The notes below the pieces were generated by a model. That model was not told the origin of the DNA. It saw only the letters and a list, made by a program, of their open reading frames with translations, and made no database searches. Source: Eukaryota sp. TZLM1-RC (lineage: Eukaryota > Metamonada: BaSk clade). Taken from it: a stretch of 64,000 nt of DNA. The position numbers were made by a program, and so were the translations under genes. Location of the stretch: NCBI GenBank assembly GCA_040285825.1, contig JAUPSS010000003.1, forward strand, positions 1,364,001 through 1,428,000. Direction: 5' to 3'. Shown piece after piece: positions 27,505 through 39,094 of the stretch (its first letter is position 1; each line of letters begins with the position of its first letter).

Positions 27505-29733
27505 ATGCCTAATCAACACCATGATGATGTTCGTGAAGCTAGCATTTCCTACCGTATGGGTCTTTCCCTCTTCAAATCAGGAGATTATGCAGGAGCAGTG
27601 ACTTGTTTTTCTCGCTCCATCTCTCTTGTTCCTAGCTGTCCAAAATATTTCTTTTCTCGTGGTCACTGTTGGCGTTTTCAAAATGACTTACTTCGTTCTC
27701 TTTTTGATTATACAATGGCAATCAAAATAGATGGCTCAAATGCTCTCTATTACGCCTATCGTGGAATCACCTTCCGTAAACTTAACCGTTTGATGGAAGC
27801 CATCCAAGATCAAACATTGGCCCTCAACATTGATCCAACTTTAGATATGAGTTTTCATAACAGAGGCCTATGTCTTGCATTACTCAAACGCCATGAGGAA
27901 GCCATCCAAGACTTTAACCAAGCCCTCTCCATTAATCCAAAATCATTCAAGGTTCATTTCAATCTCGGTTGCTCCCTTTTTGTGCTTGGACGCTACAATG
28001 AAGCTGCCAGCCATCTCAAAAAGGCTTCTCAAATAGAGGGAAGCTCTTCTGCTGTATATAACAACCTTGGACTTTGTTGTCTTCATTTAGGGCAGTTTTC
28101 AGACGCCGTTTCTGCCTTCTCCAACGCCATTAAGAAGTCTAAAGCTCAAGACTCTATACCCTTCCTCAACAATAGGTCTCTTGCCTACTACGCTTTAGGA
28201 GAGTTTACTGCTGGCTTGGAAGACCTCACTAGTGCTATAGGCCTTAATAAAGAAGATCCTCAATTATTCTTTAATAGAGGTAACACTCACAGATCAGCAG
28301 GCCATGTCGAGCTTGCAATGGCTGATTTGAACACTGCTCAGAAGCTCAACCCCAACGACGGATTGGTCTATTACGCCCAGGGGTTAGTCCACAGGATGCA
28401 GGGAAAGGAAGATTTGGCGACCCAAAAGTTTCTGAAAGCTTTAGAATTTGAACCCAACTATGTGCCAATTCATCATCAGCTAGGTCTGGTTTACTTTGCT
28501 CAAGGACGTTACGTTGCTGCTTCAGAGGTACTGGAGAAGGCTGTCTCTCTTGCTCCTGATGTCAAGGAATACAGATTGTGTAGAGCCAAAGCTGCATATG
28601 AACTTTGTGAGTGGTCAATTGTTTTGAAACACATGAATGCAGCGATTGAGATTTCAGAAGTTACTTCAAATGATCTTTTGTTGAGAGGAACGGCATATTA
28701 CCGCAGGAATTTATTAAAAGAGTCATTGGACGATTTAACCAAAGCTGCAGAATTGATCAAGGAAAAGAAGTCTCCTGAAGTCCCAGTTGAACAACAAGCA
28801 CTTGCATGTGATCCCTCTTCAGCTTGTTGCGTTTCTCCTTATGTTTCCACAGAGACATTGCCCTCAGCAAGCCGACAAACGCTTGGAAATGTTGCATTTG
28901 TTTCGGGAGAACATGACAGAACGGCTACTGAATCAAATGCAAGATTAACTGACATGATTCACACAGCATTAGCGAGAACAGAAAGAGCTTTGGGAAAGTA
29001 TTCAGAAGCCATTCATCACCTCTCTTTTGCTCTGAACAACGGCCAAGTTGACAGTGATGTTTTGTTTGCTCGAGCTCAGTGCTATTTTGATTTGGGGCGG
29101 TTCATTGAAAGTATTGAAGACATCACCTCTGCTATTGAATTGACTGAAAGTCCTGTTCTTTATTATTGGAGGGGAAGGTACAAAAAGGCTTTGCACGATT
29201 ATGAAGGGTCAGCCCATGACCTAGAAACTACGGTTAAACTGTTGCAAAATCCTCATCTTGTTAACGAAAAATCGTTGGGTGTTGGTCTCTTGTCTGAGGG
29301 CAAATCTCTATCAAGAGGTGAGGTCCACTACCAACTTTGCTTAGTGTATTCTCATTTGGGAAAATTCAAATCAGCTGAGGAATCTTGTCGGCTTGCAATA
29401 GAGAATAGATCAATGCCAGATCTTCCGCCAAAGCTGTCTCTTGTCCATGAGCACGCAAAGACTAGTCAATGTGCAGGAAAACATCATCAAGCTATCCAAT
29501 TGTTTTCTAAAGTGATTCGACACCAACCTAATAATTCTAGGGCTTATTTTAGAAGGGCATTCTCTTACAAAAGTGTAGAAAAGTTCAAGGAAGCAGCAAG
29601 GGATTTTGAAACTGCACGGCGACTTGAACCAACCAATCCTATTTATGTAGTGGACTATAGAAATGTTTTCAGCATAGATTTTTTTGAATTAGGTCCTCCT
29701 GGTATGGAGAGTGATGAAATTGAAGTAGGTTAA
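27505..29733 (+). CDS. tetratricopeptide-repeat (TPR) protein
   Basis: 742 residues made almost entirely of tandem 34-residue TPR units. Examples are MGLSLFKSGDYAGAVTCFSR, AYRGITFRKLNRLMEAIQDQ, NRGLCLALLKRHEEAIQDFN, NNLGLCCLHLGQFSDAV and YAQGLVHRMQGKEDLATQKF. A less regular insert of about 60 residues with many Ser, Cys and Pro (around 430-480) splits the array. Such proteins are protein-binding scaffolds; the even spacing and A-x-x-D/N-x-x-x-A positions resemble TTC-type ciliary or O-GlcNAc-type superhelices, but no orthologue is identified. The ATG at 27505 is the first in frame; no intron. It ends in TAA. Confidence 0.85.
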   Translation: MPNQHHDDVREASISYRMGLSLFKSGDYAGAVTCFSRSISLVPSCPKYFFSRGHCWRFQNDLLRSLFDYTMAIKIDGSNALYYAYRGITFRKLNRLMEAIQDQTLALNIDPTLDMSFHNRGLCLALLKRHEEAIQDFNQALSINPKSFKVHFNLGCSLFVLGRYNEAASHLKKASQIEGSSSAVYNNLGLCCLHLGQFSDAVSAFSNAIKKSKAQDSIPFLNNRSLAYYALGEFTAGLEDLTSAIGLNKEDPQLFFNRGNTHRSAGHVELAMADLNTAQKLNPNDGLVYYAQGLVHRMQGKEDLATQKFLKALEFEPNYVPIHHQLGLVYFAQGRYVAASEVLEKAVSLAPDVKEYRLCRAKAAYELCEWSIVLKHMNAAIEISEVTSNDLLLRGTAYYRRNLLKESLDDLTKAAELIKEKKSPEVPVEQQALACDPSSACCVSPYVSTETLPSASRQTLGNVAFVSGEHDRTATESNARLTDMIHTALARTERALGKYSEAIHHLSFALNNGQVDSDVLFARAQCYFDLGRFIESIEDITSAIELTESPVLYYWRGRYKKALHDYEGSAHDLETTVKLLQNPHLVNEKSLGVGLLSEGKSLSRGEVHYQLCLVYSHLGKFKSAEESCRLAIENRSMPDLPPKLSLVHEHAKTSQCAGKHHQAIQLFSKVIRHQPNNSRAYFRRAFSYKSVEKFKEAARDFETARRLEPTNPIYVVDYRNVFSIDFFELGPPGMESDEIEVG

Positions 29734-29818
29734 GATTAATTAATTGCATCTGTATAGTATTGAATTAAAACAAATGAATGAACAAAATATTTACAAATCA
29801 GAAATGTAAAAAAATAAA

Positions 29819-31888
29819 CTAGGCATTGGCTAATTCTTGTTTCATGATCTTTATTCTTTCGAATACAATTCCAGCTTCGGGTTTCCTCTTGGCGGATAGC
29901 AATCGTTTGGCACGAGCAATTTCGAATCCAATGGCTTTTTTGACCAATTCAGCATAGCTTTCCTCTGTGATTTGACCTTCTTCTGCTTGTTTGTTAAGAA
30001 CTGCTGCTTTTAATTGCAGTCTACTAAGGCGAAGTTGAAGGTCTTCATCACCTGGATTCTTTCCTAATTGAGCAGTAGTTTGTTCAATTTCCCAATTCAA
30101 AACATCAAAACTTGCAATCAGATTGGTGTCATAGATATCTTCATTGTTTTCTTCGACTTCTTGTTCAACTTCTTCTTTTTTCACTTCCTTCTTTGCAGTT
30201 GGAGCAACTTGAGCAACTTTTATTGATTCCGTTGCCGAGGGAGAAATGGAACTTGAAGGAACGCAGTCTTGAATAGTTACTGATTTTGTTGTTATTTCCA
30301 CGAAAGCAGACCGAGTTTCAACTTCAATAAGCATCTTTGGAACTTCAACACTCTTTCTACTATGGTAGTTCCTAGGTGCATTTGGAGGTACTAGTGGAGA
30401 GGCAATTGAATGGCAACGTTGTGATGCTAATGGTTTTAAAGATAGTGTTGATGTAAATAACAACTGTTCCTTTTTGGTAAATAGATTTTTTTTCAATGAA
30501 TGAATTGAAAACAGAATTTTTGGACCATTTCTTGAATTTTTTAGTTGTTTTTTGAATTTTTCAAGTTCTTTTGGGTTGGTGTTCGTTGTTAAAACCAAAG
30601 TTACTGAAGACCTTGAAATTTTGGAAAAGACATCAGTATGGCTCACTGAGCAAGAACTATTAGCAAAAACACAATCAGCAAATTCAGCTGAAATTTTCAC
30701 CGTATCATCCTTTCGTAAAGAAACCCCATCAAATTTGGAAACAGTGATTTTGATCTTATCGATGCCAATTGAAGAATCAACATCAGGTAAATTGACTTCT
30801 TGGGTAATAAACTTTAAATTCGGAAGTTTTTCATTAATCTCAATGGTTCGTTGGACCAGCTCTTTGGTTCTTTCCAACCTATTTACTCTGTCCGTGAATT
30901 GAGAAACCAAATCAGAGACTCCAACGGTTTGGGAGAATTTTAAAAGTTCCTTATTACGATTTAATACAGTTTCCAGTTTCTTCGAGAATTCTGATGAGGA
31001 AGAAGTGCTTGATTGATCATTTAATTGATTATCTAATTGATTATCTAATTGAGTTTGATTGAGGGCATCCTTCTCTAGATTATCTAAACCTTCTTGATCA
31101 CCAATTTCAGTTAGGAAAGCAATTTTTTGGTCCTTCTGGTATTGATCAAAAGCACGTCTAGCAGCAGCAAAGTTTTGTCTCTTTCCATAATCCCTAGCTT
31201 GGTCAAGTAAAGTCTGGGGTTTTTGAGCTACCTGTGGAGAAACTGCTGGACTTTTGACTCTTTCTTCTTTGTTCTTCTCAATATTGTCTTTTGGCCTCTC
31301 TTTCTGAATCTGGGAGTCATCCCCCTGGTCATTGACGGGAGAAGTAGTGTCGTGGTCCTTGGGTTTCAAGGAAACTCCCATTGATTTTAATTGACTAATA
31401 ACCTCCTTTGCAGAAGCAAGATTTTCTTCTTTTAACAAATGAACTACAGTTTGAAGCAATTTGACTGTCTGCATTGATTGAAGAGCAGCCTGTTTATCAT
31501 GAGCTTGCTTGTGGGCGACGGCCTGGCGCTGATTGTCATGAACAAGTGATTCAAATAGAGCAATTTCATTTTGAAAAAGTGTCGAAGGTTTAGTGTTTGG
31601 TTTTTGTTCAGCAACTTCATTCTCTTGAGTAGAAGTGTTGCAATCTTGTTGAGGAGATGAAGGCTGCGGGGGGCGATGCTGTTGTTGCTGAACAGTAGGC
31701 TTTGATTGTGACGATGACGGAACATCGTCATTTGAAGGTTTTTGAGGTTCTGACGTAGTGTCAGCTTCAGGTTCTTCCCATCCCATTTCTTTCAACTCAT
31801 CTAGAAGCTCTGAATCTGAAATATCATCTTCATTAATCTCTTCAAATTCAAGTCCTTCAATGTCGTTGAAGTCTGTGTTGAACTCCAT
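29819..31888 (-). CDS. CC2D1/Lgd-like protein (DM14-like helical regions), probable ESCRT-III regulator
   Basis: 689 residues. The N-terminus has an acidic LLDELKEMGWEEPEAD motif like those at the start of CC2D1 proteins. Two DM14-like helical hairpins follow (around residues 105-145, NEIALFESLVHDNQRQAVAH; and 228-265, LLDQARDYGKRQNFAAARRA), separated by low-complexity Gln/Ser linkers. A beta-rich region (about 365-530) may be the C2-like part. The C-terminal 110 residues form a helical block with DVLNWEIEQTTAQLG and AVLNKQAEEGQITEESYAELV. CC2D1A/Lgd bind Snf7/CHMP4 and control endosomal sorting. Assignment is by architecture, not by a strong sequence signature. A 12-nt repeat (around 31020-31060) encodes a QLDN run. 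Confidence 0.55.
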   Translation of the reverse strand: MEFNTDFNDIEGLEFEEINEDDISDSELLDELKEMGWEEPEADTTSEPQKPSNDDVPSSSQSKPTVQQQQHRPPQPSSPQQDCNTSTQENEVAEQKPNTKPSTLFQNEIALFESLVHDNQRQAVAHKQAHDKQAALQSMQTVKLLQTVVHLLKEENLASAKEVISQLKSMGVSLKPKDHDTTSPVNDQGDDSQIQKERPKDNIEKNKEERVKSPAVSPQVAQKPQTLLDQARDYGKRQNFAAARRAFDQYQKDQKIAFLTEIGDQEGLDNLEKDALNQTQLDNQLDNQLNDQSSTSSSSEFSKKLETVLNRNKELLKFSQTVGVSDLVSQFTDRVNRLERTKELVQRTIEINEKLPNLKFITQEVNLPDVDSSIGIDKIKITVSKFDGVSLRKDDTVKISAEFADCVFANSSCSVSHTDVFSKISRSSVTLVLTTNTNPKELEKFKKQLKNSRNGPKILFSIHSLKKNLFTKKEQLLFTSTLSLKPLASQRCHSIASPLVPPNAPRNYHSRKSVEVPKMLIEVETRSAFVEITTKSVTIQDCVPSSSISPSATESIKVAQVAPTAKKEVKKEEVEQEVEENNEDIYDTNLIASFDVLNWEIEQTTAQLGKNPGDEDLQLRLSRLQLKAAVLNKQAEEGQITEESYAELVKKAIGFEIARAKRLLSAKRKPEAGIVFERIKIMKQELANA

Positions 31889-32699
31889 TTTCGAAGATGA
31901 TGGAATAAGAATTTAATTCCTGAAGGATTTTCACTTTGGCTCACTTGGTTCTTGGTCGTCAAAATATGTATGTTTCTATACTTTTACACCATCTTTTCTC
32001 TGAATTCTTCTTGTTTCTTATACCTCTGATTGTGCTGGATTTACCTTTTCGGTTTGTCTTTAGCGTCCCAATGAACAAAGCCAATTACAATATTGTCAGC
32101 CTTAGCTTTTAACTTGGCCTTCAATCGGTTAACCTAGGCAGCCTCACTCTTTTGTTTATTTATATATTTGTTCAGAGTGTGGCGCCTAAAGAGGCTGTCT
32201 TGATAAATCGGGCACAGCAATTCGTGTAGTAGTTTCTCTTTAATGTACTCCTTGAATTGTTGCAGATTCAAAAGATGTTTTTTGGAATGTTCTGATAATT
32301 TATCAGATGTTTCTTGTACTGACACCTCAAATTGCGTAGATGGTAAATTAAATTCTCTGAATGTGAAATCGGGAAGAGATTTAATGATTTCCTCTTCACC
32401 GTTGATTCCTTTCGTAACTGCAGTTCGAAAGAGTTTTCACTGCTCTCAACCCTAATAATGATCGAGTCTAAGTAGTTTTTTTCGTTTCTCTGAACTTCTC
32501 TGTTTGAAGTTCAAAGTTTTGCCTACCAGCAGTGTAAGATTCAGTAATTAGTTTGTCTCTTTTTTCTTTAAATTTGTTTCTTTTTTCATTAAATGATTTT
32601 TTTGTTTTTTTTCTGTTTTTTCCTTATTTTTTCCACAGGCATATTAAGTTTCACATTTCGTTTTTCGGTTTCAGTCAAATTGATTCCTTTGGACTAGAT
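31889..32699. other. 0.8 kb intergenic region with short degenerate frames
   Basis: Upstream of the CC2D1-like gene. A 63-codon minus-strand frame (32134-32325) and T-rich low-complexity sequence (32560-32640) are present, possibly the far end of the adjacent retroelement, but no integrase or RNase H motif can be read. Confidence 0.35.
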
Positions 32700-32953
32700 G
32701 TGACTTTTCTCTGCAGCATATGATTGACTGATTTGGTAAGGAAGTTCCTTTGGATTCGGAGTTTCTGATACTGATACCAGTTTGGTATCATATTCGTTGA
32801 GGGCTACTCCAGCAATGACCTTAGCTTTTAACAATTCAGTTCGTCTTCACAAAGATAATGAATATATAGCTCCTTTTGGAGCTATTGATTCGGAAATACC
32901 TGGAAGCCAATCTCTAATATAATTGATGGATCCTACCAAGGAGCAAACTTCTT

Positions 32954-33607
32954 TCACTGATCTTGGTCTAGGGATGCTATCAAGGCTTCGATCTGTTTCT
33001 TACTTATAAATCTAGTTTTGTCCTGGAAGGTGCTTCCTAAAATGTCAATAGGGTGTTTGGATGTTACGAACTTACATTTACGTAAGCCTATATTTACACG
33101 TCTATTTCTGGCGCATTGGAGGACTCTTTGTAATCTCTTATAGAACTCTTCGAAAGTCGTTCCAACTATTATGATATCATCAATATATATAAAAACGTCA
33201 TCCATTTGGAAAATTTCCATCATTATGTTTTGAAAGACTGCTGGGATGTTCTTTAATCCGAAACAAGTTCTTTTAAACATAATTGACCTTTCAGGGATTG
33301 AGAATGATGTTTTCTCAATGTCCATTTCAGCTACATTCATCTGCCAGAAAGCTTTTGGTAAATCAAGCGTGGCAATGTAATTTGCTTTATTCAAAAATTC
33401 TAAAATATCACTAATCCTTGGTAGATTAGGCTCTACTGAAATCGTGTGGGCATTAACTCCATCTTTACCACTAAAGTATCCAGTTAACCTGGGTTTCTTG
33501 CCGTCAGGATATATAACTAAAACAATAGGAGAGCTGAATTTATAATTAGATTCAACTACATAGTCCATTTCAATCAGTTCATCAAATATTTTGTTTGCTA
33601 TTTCCAT
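32954..33607 (-). pseudogene. Ty3/gypsy-type reverse transcriptase fragment
   Basis: 217 codons open. Motifs in family order: SSPIVLVIYPDGKKPRLTGY, LPRISDILEFLNKANYIATL, DLPKAFWQMNVAEMDIEKTS, FGLKNIPAVFQNIMMEIF and the catalytic box VFIYIDDIII (YIDD intact). Then IGLRKCKF and an ILGSTF block in place of the usual FLGH. The residue after PRLT is GYFSGKDG where active elements usually have a conserved (V/I)DYR-type motif, so this copy is probably inactive in addition to being detached from its downstream domains. Confidence 0.8.
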
Positions 33608-33970
33608 TTTGCTGGGATTTTACCGTCTAGCAGGCTTATGTACTATAGCATAGCATTCTCATCTCTAAAGGAAATTGTGGGAGGATTACAATCGATTCCT
33701 TTTTTGTTTGGAGTTTCACTAAAACATCGCTGAAAATTCCTAGTAGACTCGTTAATTTTAATTTACTATTACCATCATCTAATTTTATCTCACAACCAGA
33801 TCTAGTTAATTGCTCCTCAAAATCGGAAGGACTCGATGATTGGTTATCTAAGGTCCCAATCGAATGTTGAGCGATTTTTGAGTCAAATTCTGATTCTGCA
33901 TTTAACAAAGTGCGGTGTTCTTTGTCTAATCTAATGGAAAGACCATCATCCGTCTGAAGCCCAAGTGTTT

Positions 33971-34300
33971 TTAACATGTCTGTCCCATGTCTGTTAATAA
34001 TTTGTTCGAACTCGGCATTATGGGAAGAGTATGTCTATAATGTACCTGGTGCGCAATGCTTCCTACGTTGAACGACAGAATACCATTTGTACTCCCTAGC
34101 GATTTACTTGATACGTTATTGGCTGGTAAGAACTCAATCGTACCATCTCTATTAATTGACATGTTGCATTTGTTAGCCAAATCTTCTGTTATAACCGAAC
34201 AAAATGCTGCCGAATCAATAGTTGCAATCATTTCTATATTATTTATTAAGATCTCAAATCTTAAAAGATGGAGAACGCTGGGATCTGTTGTGGTTCTCAC
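33971..34300 (-). pseudogene. retropepsin-like aspartic protease fragment
   Basis: 110 codons. INNIEMIATIDSAAFCSVIT is the active-site strand of a retropepsin with DSA instead of DSG/DTG, followed by a VGSIAHQVHYRHTLPIM segment like the second half of such domains. The position between gag-like and reverse transcriptase frames supports the call. The active-site Gly-to-Ala change would be unusual for a working enzyme. Confidence 0.6.
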
Positions 34301-36153
34301 TAACCGTAAAATTTATACCAAAAATACTGTTGATATCAGAGCTGGGTTTGTGGAATTGTAGAGGATTAAGTAAGAATTGTTGAGTTGTTGGGGAGTTGTT
34401 GACTGGGTTTCCGAAATCGGCAATTGATTGATTGTGATTGATTTCATTTGATTTGTTTCCGATTGTGAAAGTTACCTGTTTTTCTAACCCTATTGCTGAA
34501 ACGGTCGATCCGTTTGTGAGAGGTCATTATCGAACTAGCTGACACGTTCTCAGAAGGGGATGGTGTTGATGGTGTTGCCTGTTGTGTATTAATGTAATAA
34601 ATAGGTCTATACTGACCTCTGCCTTTATGTCCTCTTACATGGCCACCTCGGCCCTACCTCTAAATCTAGCTACACGCCTAGCAAGGCCACCTCGGACCCT
34701 GACTGCACTGCCACTTCTCGCAGGCTGATCAGCCTCGCCGATCTTAAATCTTAATTCTTTAGATACCTTATTCCTGGTACAACGGGGGTCTTTACATTCA
34801 AAAACCGTGTGACCAATAGATCTAGTTCGGTCGCAGAAGTCCTTGGCCCTGCCATCTCGAAATGAGATGGGGTTCAATCATGCTTGATAAGCCGGACGGA
34901 CAAGTACTTATCATCATACTTCTGAATAAGTCGTAATGATGAATAGGGGATTTTAGACGTTTCGTCAGTTCTGGATCGATTCTTAAAAGTGGCTGCTTTG
35001 TGTCCCTATTAATTTCTTTTCTGATGTGAGATGGGAGAGATGAGATGAGCTCAGGGGTAATCTGGACTCTTTCCTTCGCCAAATATTTGGGTTGCTATCA
35101 ACAAAGCACGAGATCACTCAGATTGACCAGGGACTTCGAAGCTTCTATTGGCTATCTTGCACCCGTATTTATCCCATGTTTGAAACTTGAGTAGGAAGGA
35201 GACGAGAGACTTTTTGTTGAGGAGCTTTGTATTCTGCTGACCGAGGCCGAGAGTCTACATCTCTCTGAAGACTACTCGCTATACTCATGTCCAATATATT
35301 CCTTGAAGATTAGAGGCTTCTGGACGGAGAGGCTCCTGAGAAGAAATTCGTCTACGAGGGGGTTGAGGAGGAGGTTCTTCATTTAAACCAGGCCCGCCCA
35401 ACTCGACCTCGTCTTCTGATACATTGCTAAGCATAGGTTGGGAGGAAGTTGATGGTTCCTGAACCACCTGATAAGTTTGTCTACTCGTTCTGTCACATCA
35501 ACTGTTGAAATGTGATCAGGGAGTACATCAATGGAACAGACTTGTACCGGTTGCTTCTTCTCTGATCTTATGGGGGCAATTACTGGAAGCCTAGGTCTCT
35601 GGTAGAGCTCCGTTGATTGGTCACCCGTAACCATAAATCTAAACTTCTTTTTCCTTGTTGTAGATTCCCCGAATTGTTGAATAAAATTGTTGGGACGGCT
35701 CCTAAATGTGGAGACGCTTAAGCGTTTTGTAAGTAGCGTGCGCGTCAAAAAACTCGCTGACGGGTTTCAGTTTGCTTGGATTTATGCTGTCTACTTGTTC
35801 CATATACTCTCTGAAACAAGTAGGAGCTCCGTCTGTTACCTCTGTGTAGTTATGGATGATCGTATCAAAGTACGAGTCCATCCATGCCGGCATTTTTGTT
35901 TCCAGGATGTCGTCGGTATCGGTTCTGCTTCTTCGTTCGATTGCTAAAAACCTGATCCTTCTCCCGAAGTAATCCAAGTGAATGGCTTCCCAATCAGGTC
36001 TATCTTTGATTAGTTTAGCCAGGGTCACATGGATTTCTTTGTCCATGCCGGCTATCCTAGGACGGCGTTCTGCCCCGCGTCCGTAGGTATCTCTACTCAA
36101 GGCGTCCAAAGCATTAATTAGCTCTCTTCTCTTGCTTTGAGGGAATTCCTAAA

Positions 36154-36714
36154 TTAGACTATATCAGGGTCCCCTTTATGGCCCAGAGTCTGCAATCCCA
36201 CGTTTCTTCCAGATTTTATAAGTTGTTTCCAAAGAGGAGGGAGCTGCTCGAACAAACAGTAATATGTAGGTTCAAGGTGAGCTTCCCCGTCCTTCATTAT
36301 TTGTTGGCGAAGTTCTTTCCCTTCGTCGTCTATTTCATCTAAAGCGGATTGAAGTTCTTCGTAATCCTTCAGAACAGACGAAGTTTCTGAACTTGACCCA
36401 ACATTTGTGTCTTTAGGTGAGGAGGGGGTGGTCCCGTTCCTGAAACCTTTTCTGGCTTGTTGGATTTGGAAGAGGCGGGAGGTGGTTCCGTGCCTGGTTC
36501 CATTGTTTTGGGTTTGGAGGAGGCAGGAGGTGGTTCCGTGTTTGAATCCATGGTTTTTTCTTGAGGGGGGGGGGGCGGAGGGAGGTCTCGAGCCCGAATC
36601 CTCATCACTCTTTGCTACTTCTCCTGTTGATGTAAATGTGTTATAAGCATCCCTGTTGTATTCCCGCATGTTAATTTGAAAAAAGTCAGTGTCCTGGCTG
36701 GGAGAGACTGACAT
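36154..36714 (-). pseudogene. gag-like N-terminal frame with tandem repeats
   Basis: 186 codons. It has an N-terminal polar region, a Pro-rich stretch (RPPSAPPPSRK), then three imperfect repeats around GTTSCLLQTQ / GTTSRLFQIQ / GTTPSS (about 57-60 bp units, 36430-36560). A helical acidic part follows. An 11-G run (36565-36575) lies in the Pro-rich part and would be a slippery spot. Assigned to gag only by position in the retroelement. Confidence 0.4.
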
Positions 36715-36719
36715 GATAT

Positions 36720-37935
36720 CCGCTAAAGATATCCTCTGTATGAAAGCTGTAAAGTGTGTAAATGGTATACTTAGTATTAACCTAAATGGCCAATAATTAT
36801 TGATGCCGTAGGTTGGAAAAGTGGGTTAAGATAAAGCTGATTTGTTTTCTATTGATATTATAAAAGCCTAAGGGCGCCAACATTATTCAACAACAAATGC
36901 TTAATTATTCACATTTAGTCCAAATCAGAGAAGACATGGTATTGATTAATTGTAACAGCCCTGACTGCTCATACAACTAAGTTTCTAAACCCAAGAAATT
37001 GCGACCTTGATCAATGAGTAGTAAATCAGTTATTAAATGACACCATTCTGTTACCTTTAGATACGCGGTGATGATGTATTGAATTTCTGATAAGGTGAAG
37101 GATTGTTGACTGTATTGTTAAAACAATGAAACAATATAAGGTGATTGCAAATTATCTCAATGATAAATATCTATTGATGACCCTGATCCCAATTCTTCTT
37201 AATTTTAAGGAAAGACCCTTGTTGCTGCTGATCCAGAAACAAATATGAACTGTTCTATTATTTTGCAAATTTACAAACTGGATTGACTCATTCAAAAGAC
37301 CGTAAGTTCAATATGTTCTTTTCATGTACACTCTAAATCACAGTAGATTTGAGTCTGAAAGATCAAGGGATAGTATATGGAATGACACTCTTATCACAAT
37401 AAGTAATTCTAATAGTAGGGTAATCTATCAACCCATGAACTACCTGAAGCTCAATAACAAAGGATATATCGCAAAAATAGCACAATTCAGCAAATTTCTC
37501 ATAGAACAATTAGTTTATTTAGAGGTGAAGTAGCACAAAAAATCAATATTCTCCAAAAAATTGATTATTCGTTGAGCTAGGGTAACAATGATCACACAAC
37601 CAAGTCTGTTGCAGAATGGGAAGCAATTTTATCCCAGTTCAAGTTGAAATGATGCAGATTTGAGAGAGTTATCCAGTACAGTCAGGAAAACAATTATATA
37701 AATGACATCATTAGTGAAATTTATCATCTAGAATTATTCAGAAAACTGAGACAATGAAGTGATACAAATGGTACAAAGTCTGAGGCAAAAACGGATTCAA
37801 AGCTTCAAATCAGAAATTAGTGATCAGCCAAGTAGTTATTGGAATCAAAGACTGGGAACAACAAAAACACATGAAATTCAAAGAAAATGAACCTACCAAA
37901 TGAAAAGGTTTCAGAATTTTAATTAAAAGGGGAGA
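36720..37935. other. 1.2 kb intergenic region, nothing recognised
   Basis: AT-rich, many stops in all frames; a 69-codon plus-strand frame (37324-37533) has no recognisable content. It may include the promoter or LTR side of the retroelement, but no repeat matching the other end was found by eye. Confidence 0.4.
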
Positions 37936-37939
37936 TTTA

Positions 37940-38530
37940 TTTTGGAGCCATTGTTATCAAAATTAATTCTCGAAGACCTCAACATGGATAGTACTCGTTA
38001 CAATAGAGGTTGTATGGGCCTAACAAGTGATGAATTGTTTGTTGCTGGCTCAAATGGAAACTTCACCATTTTAGATGCTAAGCTCATGTATGCTTGTAAT
38101 TCTTTCAATGAATATTTAATTGATGGTGATGTCAATCATCTACTTTGTGCTGGGGAAACTACAAAATTGCTAAATCCGCGAAACTTCTTTCTTTTGTTAA
38201 TCATAATTTCCATATAATCTATGTCCATTTGTTTGTTTTCTTGCTTGGTTCATAAACTAAGGCTGCTTTGGCATTCCTGAACGATTTCAGCGTTGTTGTG
38301 AAGGGCAGAACTGGAAGAATTTTTAATCTGATTTATTGGCAACAGTGAATTGTGTTTTCAATTTATAATAGAATGGTGAAATAACTTTCTAATTCGATTT
38401 TCATTGGTCGATTCTGAAAATCATTGCCCATTAATTCTTTCGATGTTGGAGAGATAAGTGTTGAGGACGTAGAGCCTTAGTTGTTCGATATACCTATTTC
38501 TATTTGTTGGTTAATGAAAATATGGTCATT
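37940..38530 (+). mobile_element. non-LTR retrotransposon tail, lineage A (duplicated copy 2)
   Basis: Begins at EPLLSKLILEDLNMDSTRYN, continues through the endonuclease-like core (LFVAGSNGNFTILDAKLMYA, NEYLIDGDVNHLLCAGE), then frameshifts into AALAFLNDFSVVVKGRTGRIFN and the acidic end at about 38478. From about 38030 on it is nearly identical to 18.43-18.83 kb. Confidence 0.82.
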
Positions 38531-38589
38531 TTGCCAATAAACACAGATTACAAAGTCTTCCTCATTGAATCAAAGTCTCAAAAATCACA

Positions 38590-38960
38590 CATAACAGAAA
38601 TTGATTATATATGTATAAAATAGAATCAAAAACATGGCTAAAAATCGTGAAGAGATTATTTGGTTTAGAAAAGGAGGTGATGGACCATCCCTTCAAAGAA
38701 AGCGTTTTCTGAAGTATCTCAAGGCTCGATTTCCAGCCGCGAAGGATGGAGGTGAATACTATACATCTGAACTGTTGCAAAGTTTTCCATGAAGACCTTA
38801 ACTGCATAGAGAATGGAGAAAGGAAAAAGTCTTAAACCTATTTTGCATGTCCAAAATGTGGGATGGTTTGGTCAAGAGAAATCTCTACATTGAGAAACCA
38901 GTGACAGATTGGAGTAGCGAGTACTTTTTGAACACTAAACCCCTAGCTTTTAGAAGACCT
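38590..38960 (+). mobile_element. Fanzor-like fragment (duplicated copy 2), RuvC-II to RuvC-III
   Basis: In pieces: NREEIIWFRKGGDGPSLQRK, RFLKYLKARFPA, DGGEYYTS, then after a frameshift NCCKVFHEDLNC, and after another YFACPKCGMVWSREISTL. This reproduces the zinc-finger pairs (CC...H, CPxC) and the VWSRDISAS RuvC-III block of the 43.9-45.7 kb relic; the RuvC-III Asp is Glu here. It extends further 3' than the 18.9 kb copy. A 15-nt deletion between short AAAG repeats distinguishes it from copy 1 near 38700. Confidence 0.7.
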
Positions 38961-39094
38961 CAATAAGAATCTTCAAATCCAACGTATTTTTATCTAAGCC
39001 GATCATCTCCGGATGGTCAAGTTTAGACATGTGGATGTGGATGAAGAATTGGAAATTGACATTTTGGATAAAGCACAAACCAATATCTATAATA

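Larger units (their letters stand above)
32700..36716 (-). mobile_element. decayed Ty3/gypsy-type retroelement (gag, protease, reverse transcriptase)
   Basis: Minus-strand series of broken frames in LTR-retrotransposon order: Pro-rich gag-like start (36714), further gag-like frames to about 35.1 kb, a damaged zinc knuckle (34.8 kb), retropepsin-like frame (34.3 kb), then reverse transcriptase (33.6-32.95 kb) running into a connection-like segment (INYIRDWLPGISESIAPKGA, around 32.9 kb). Many frameshifts and stops are present. No integrase and no flanking LTRs were found. The gag part is visibly more GC-rich than the surrounding DNA. Confidence 0.75.
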
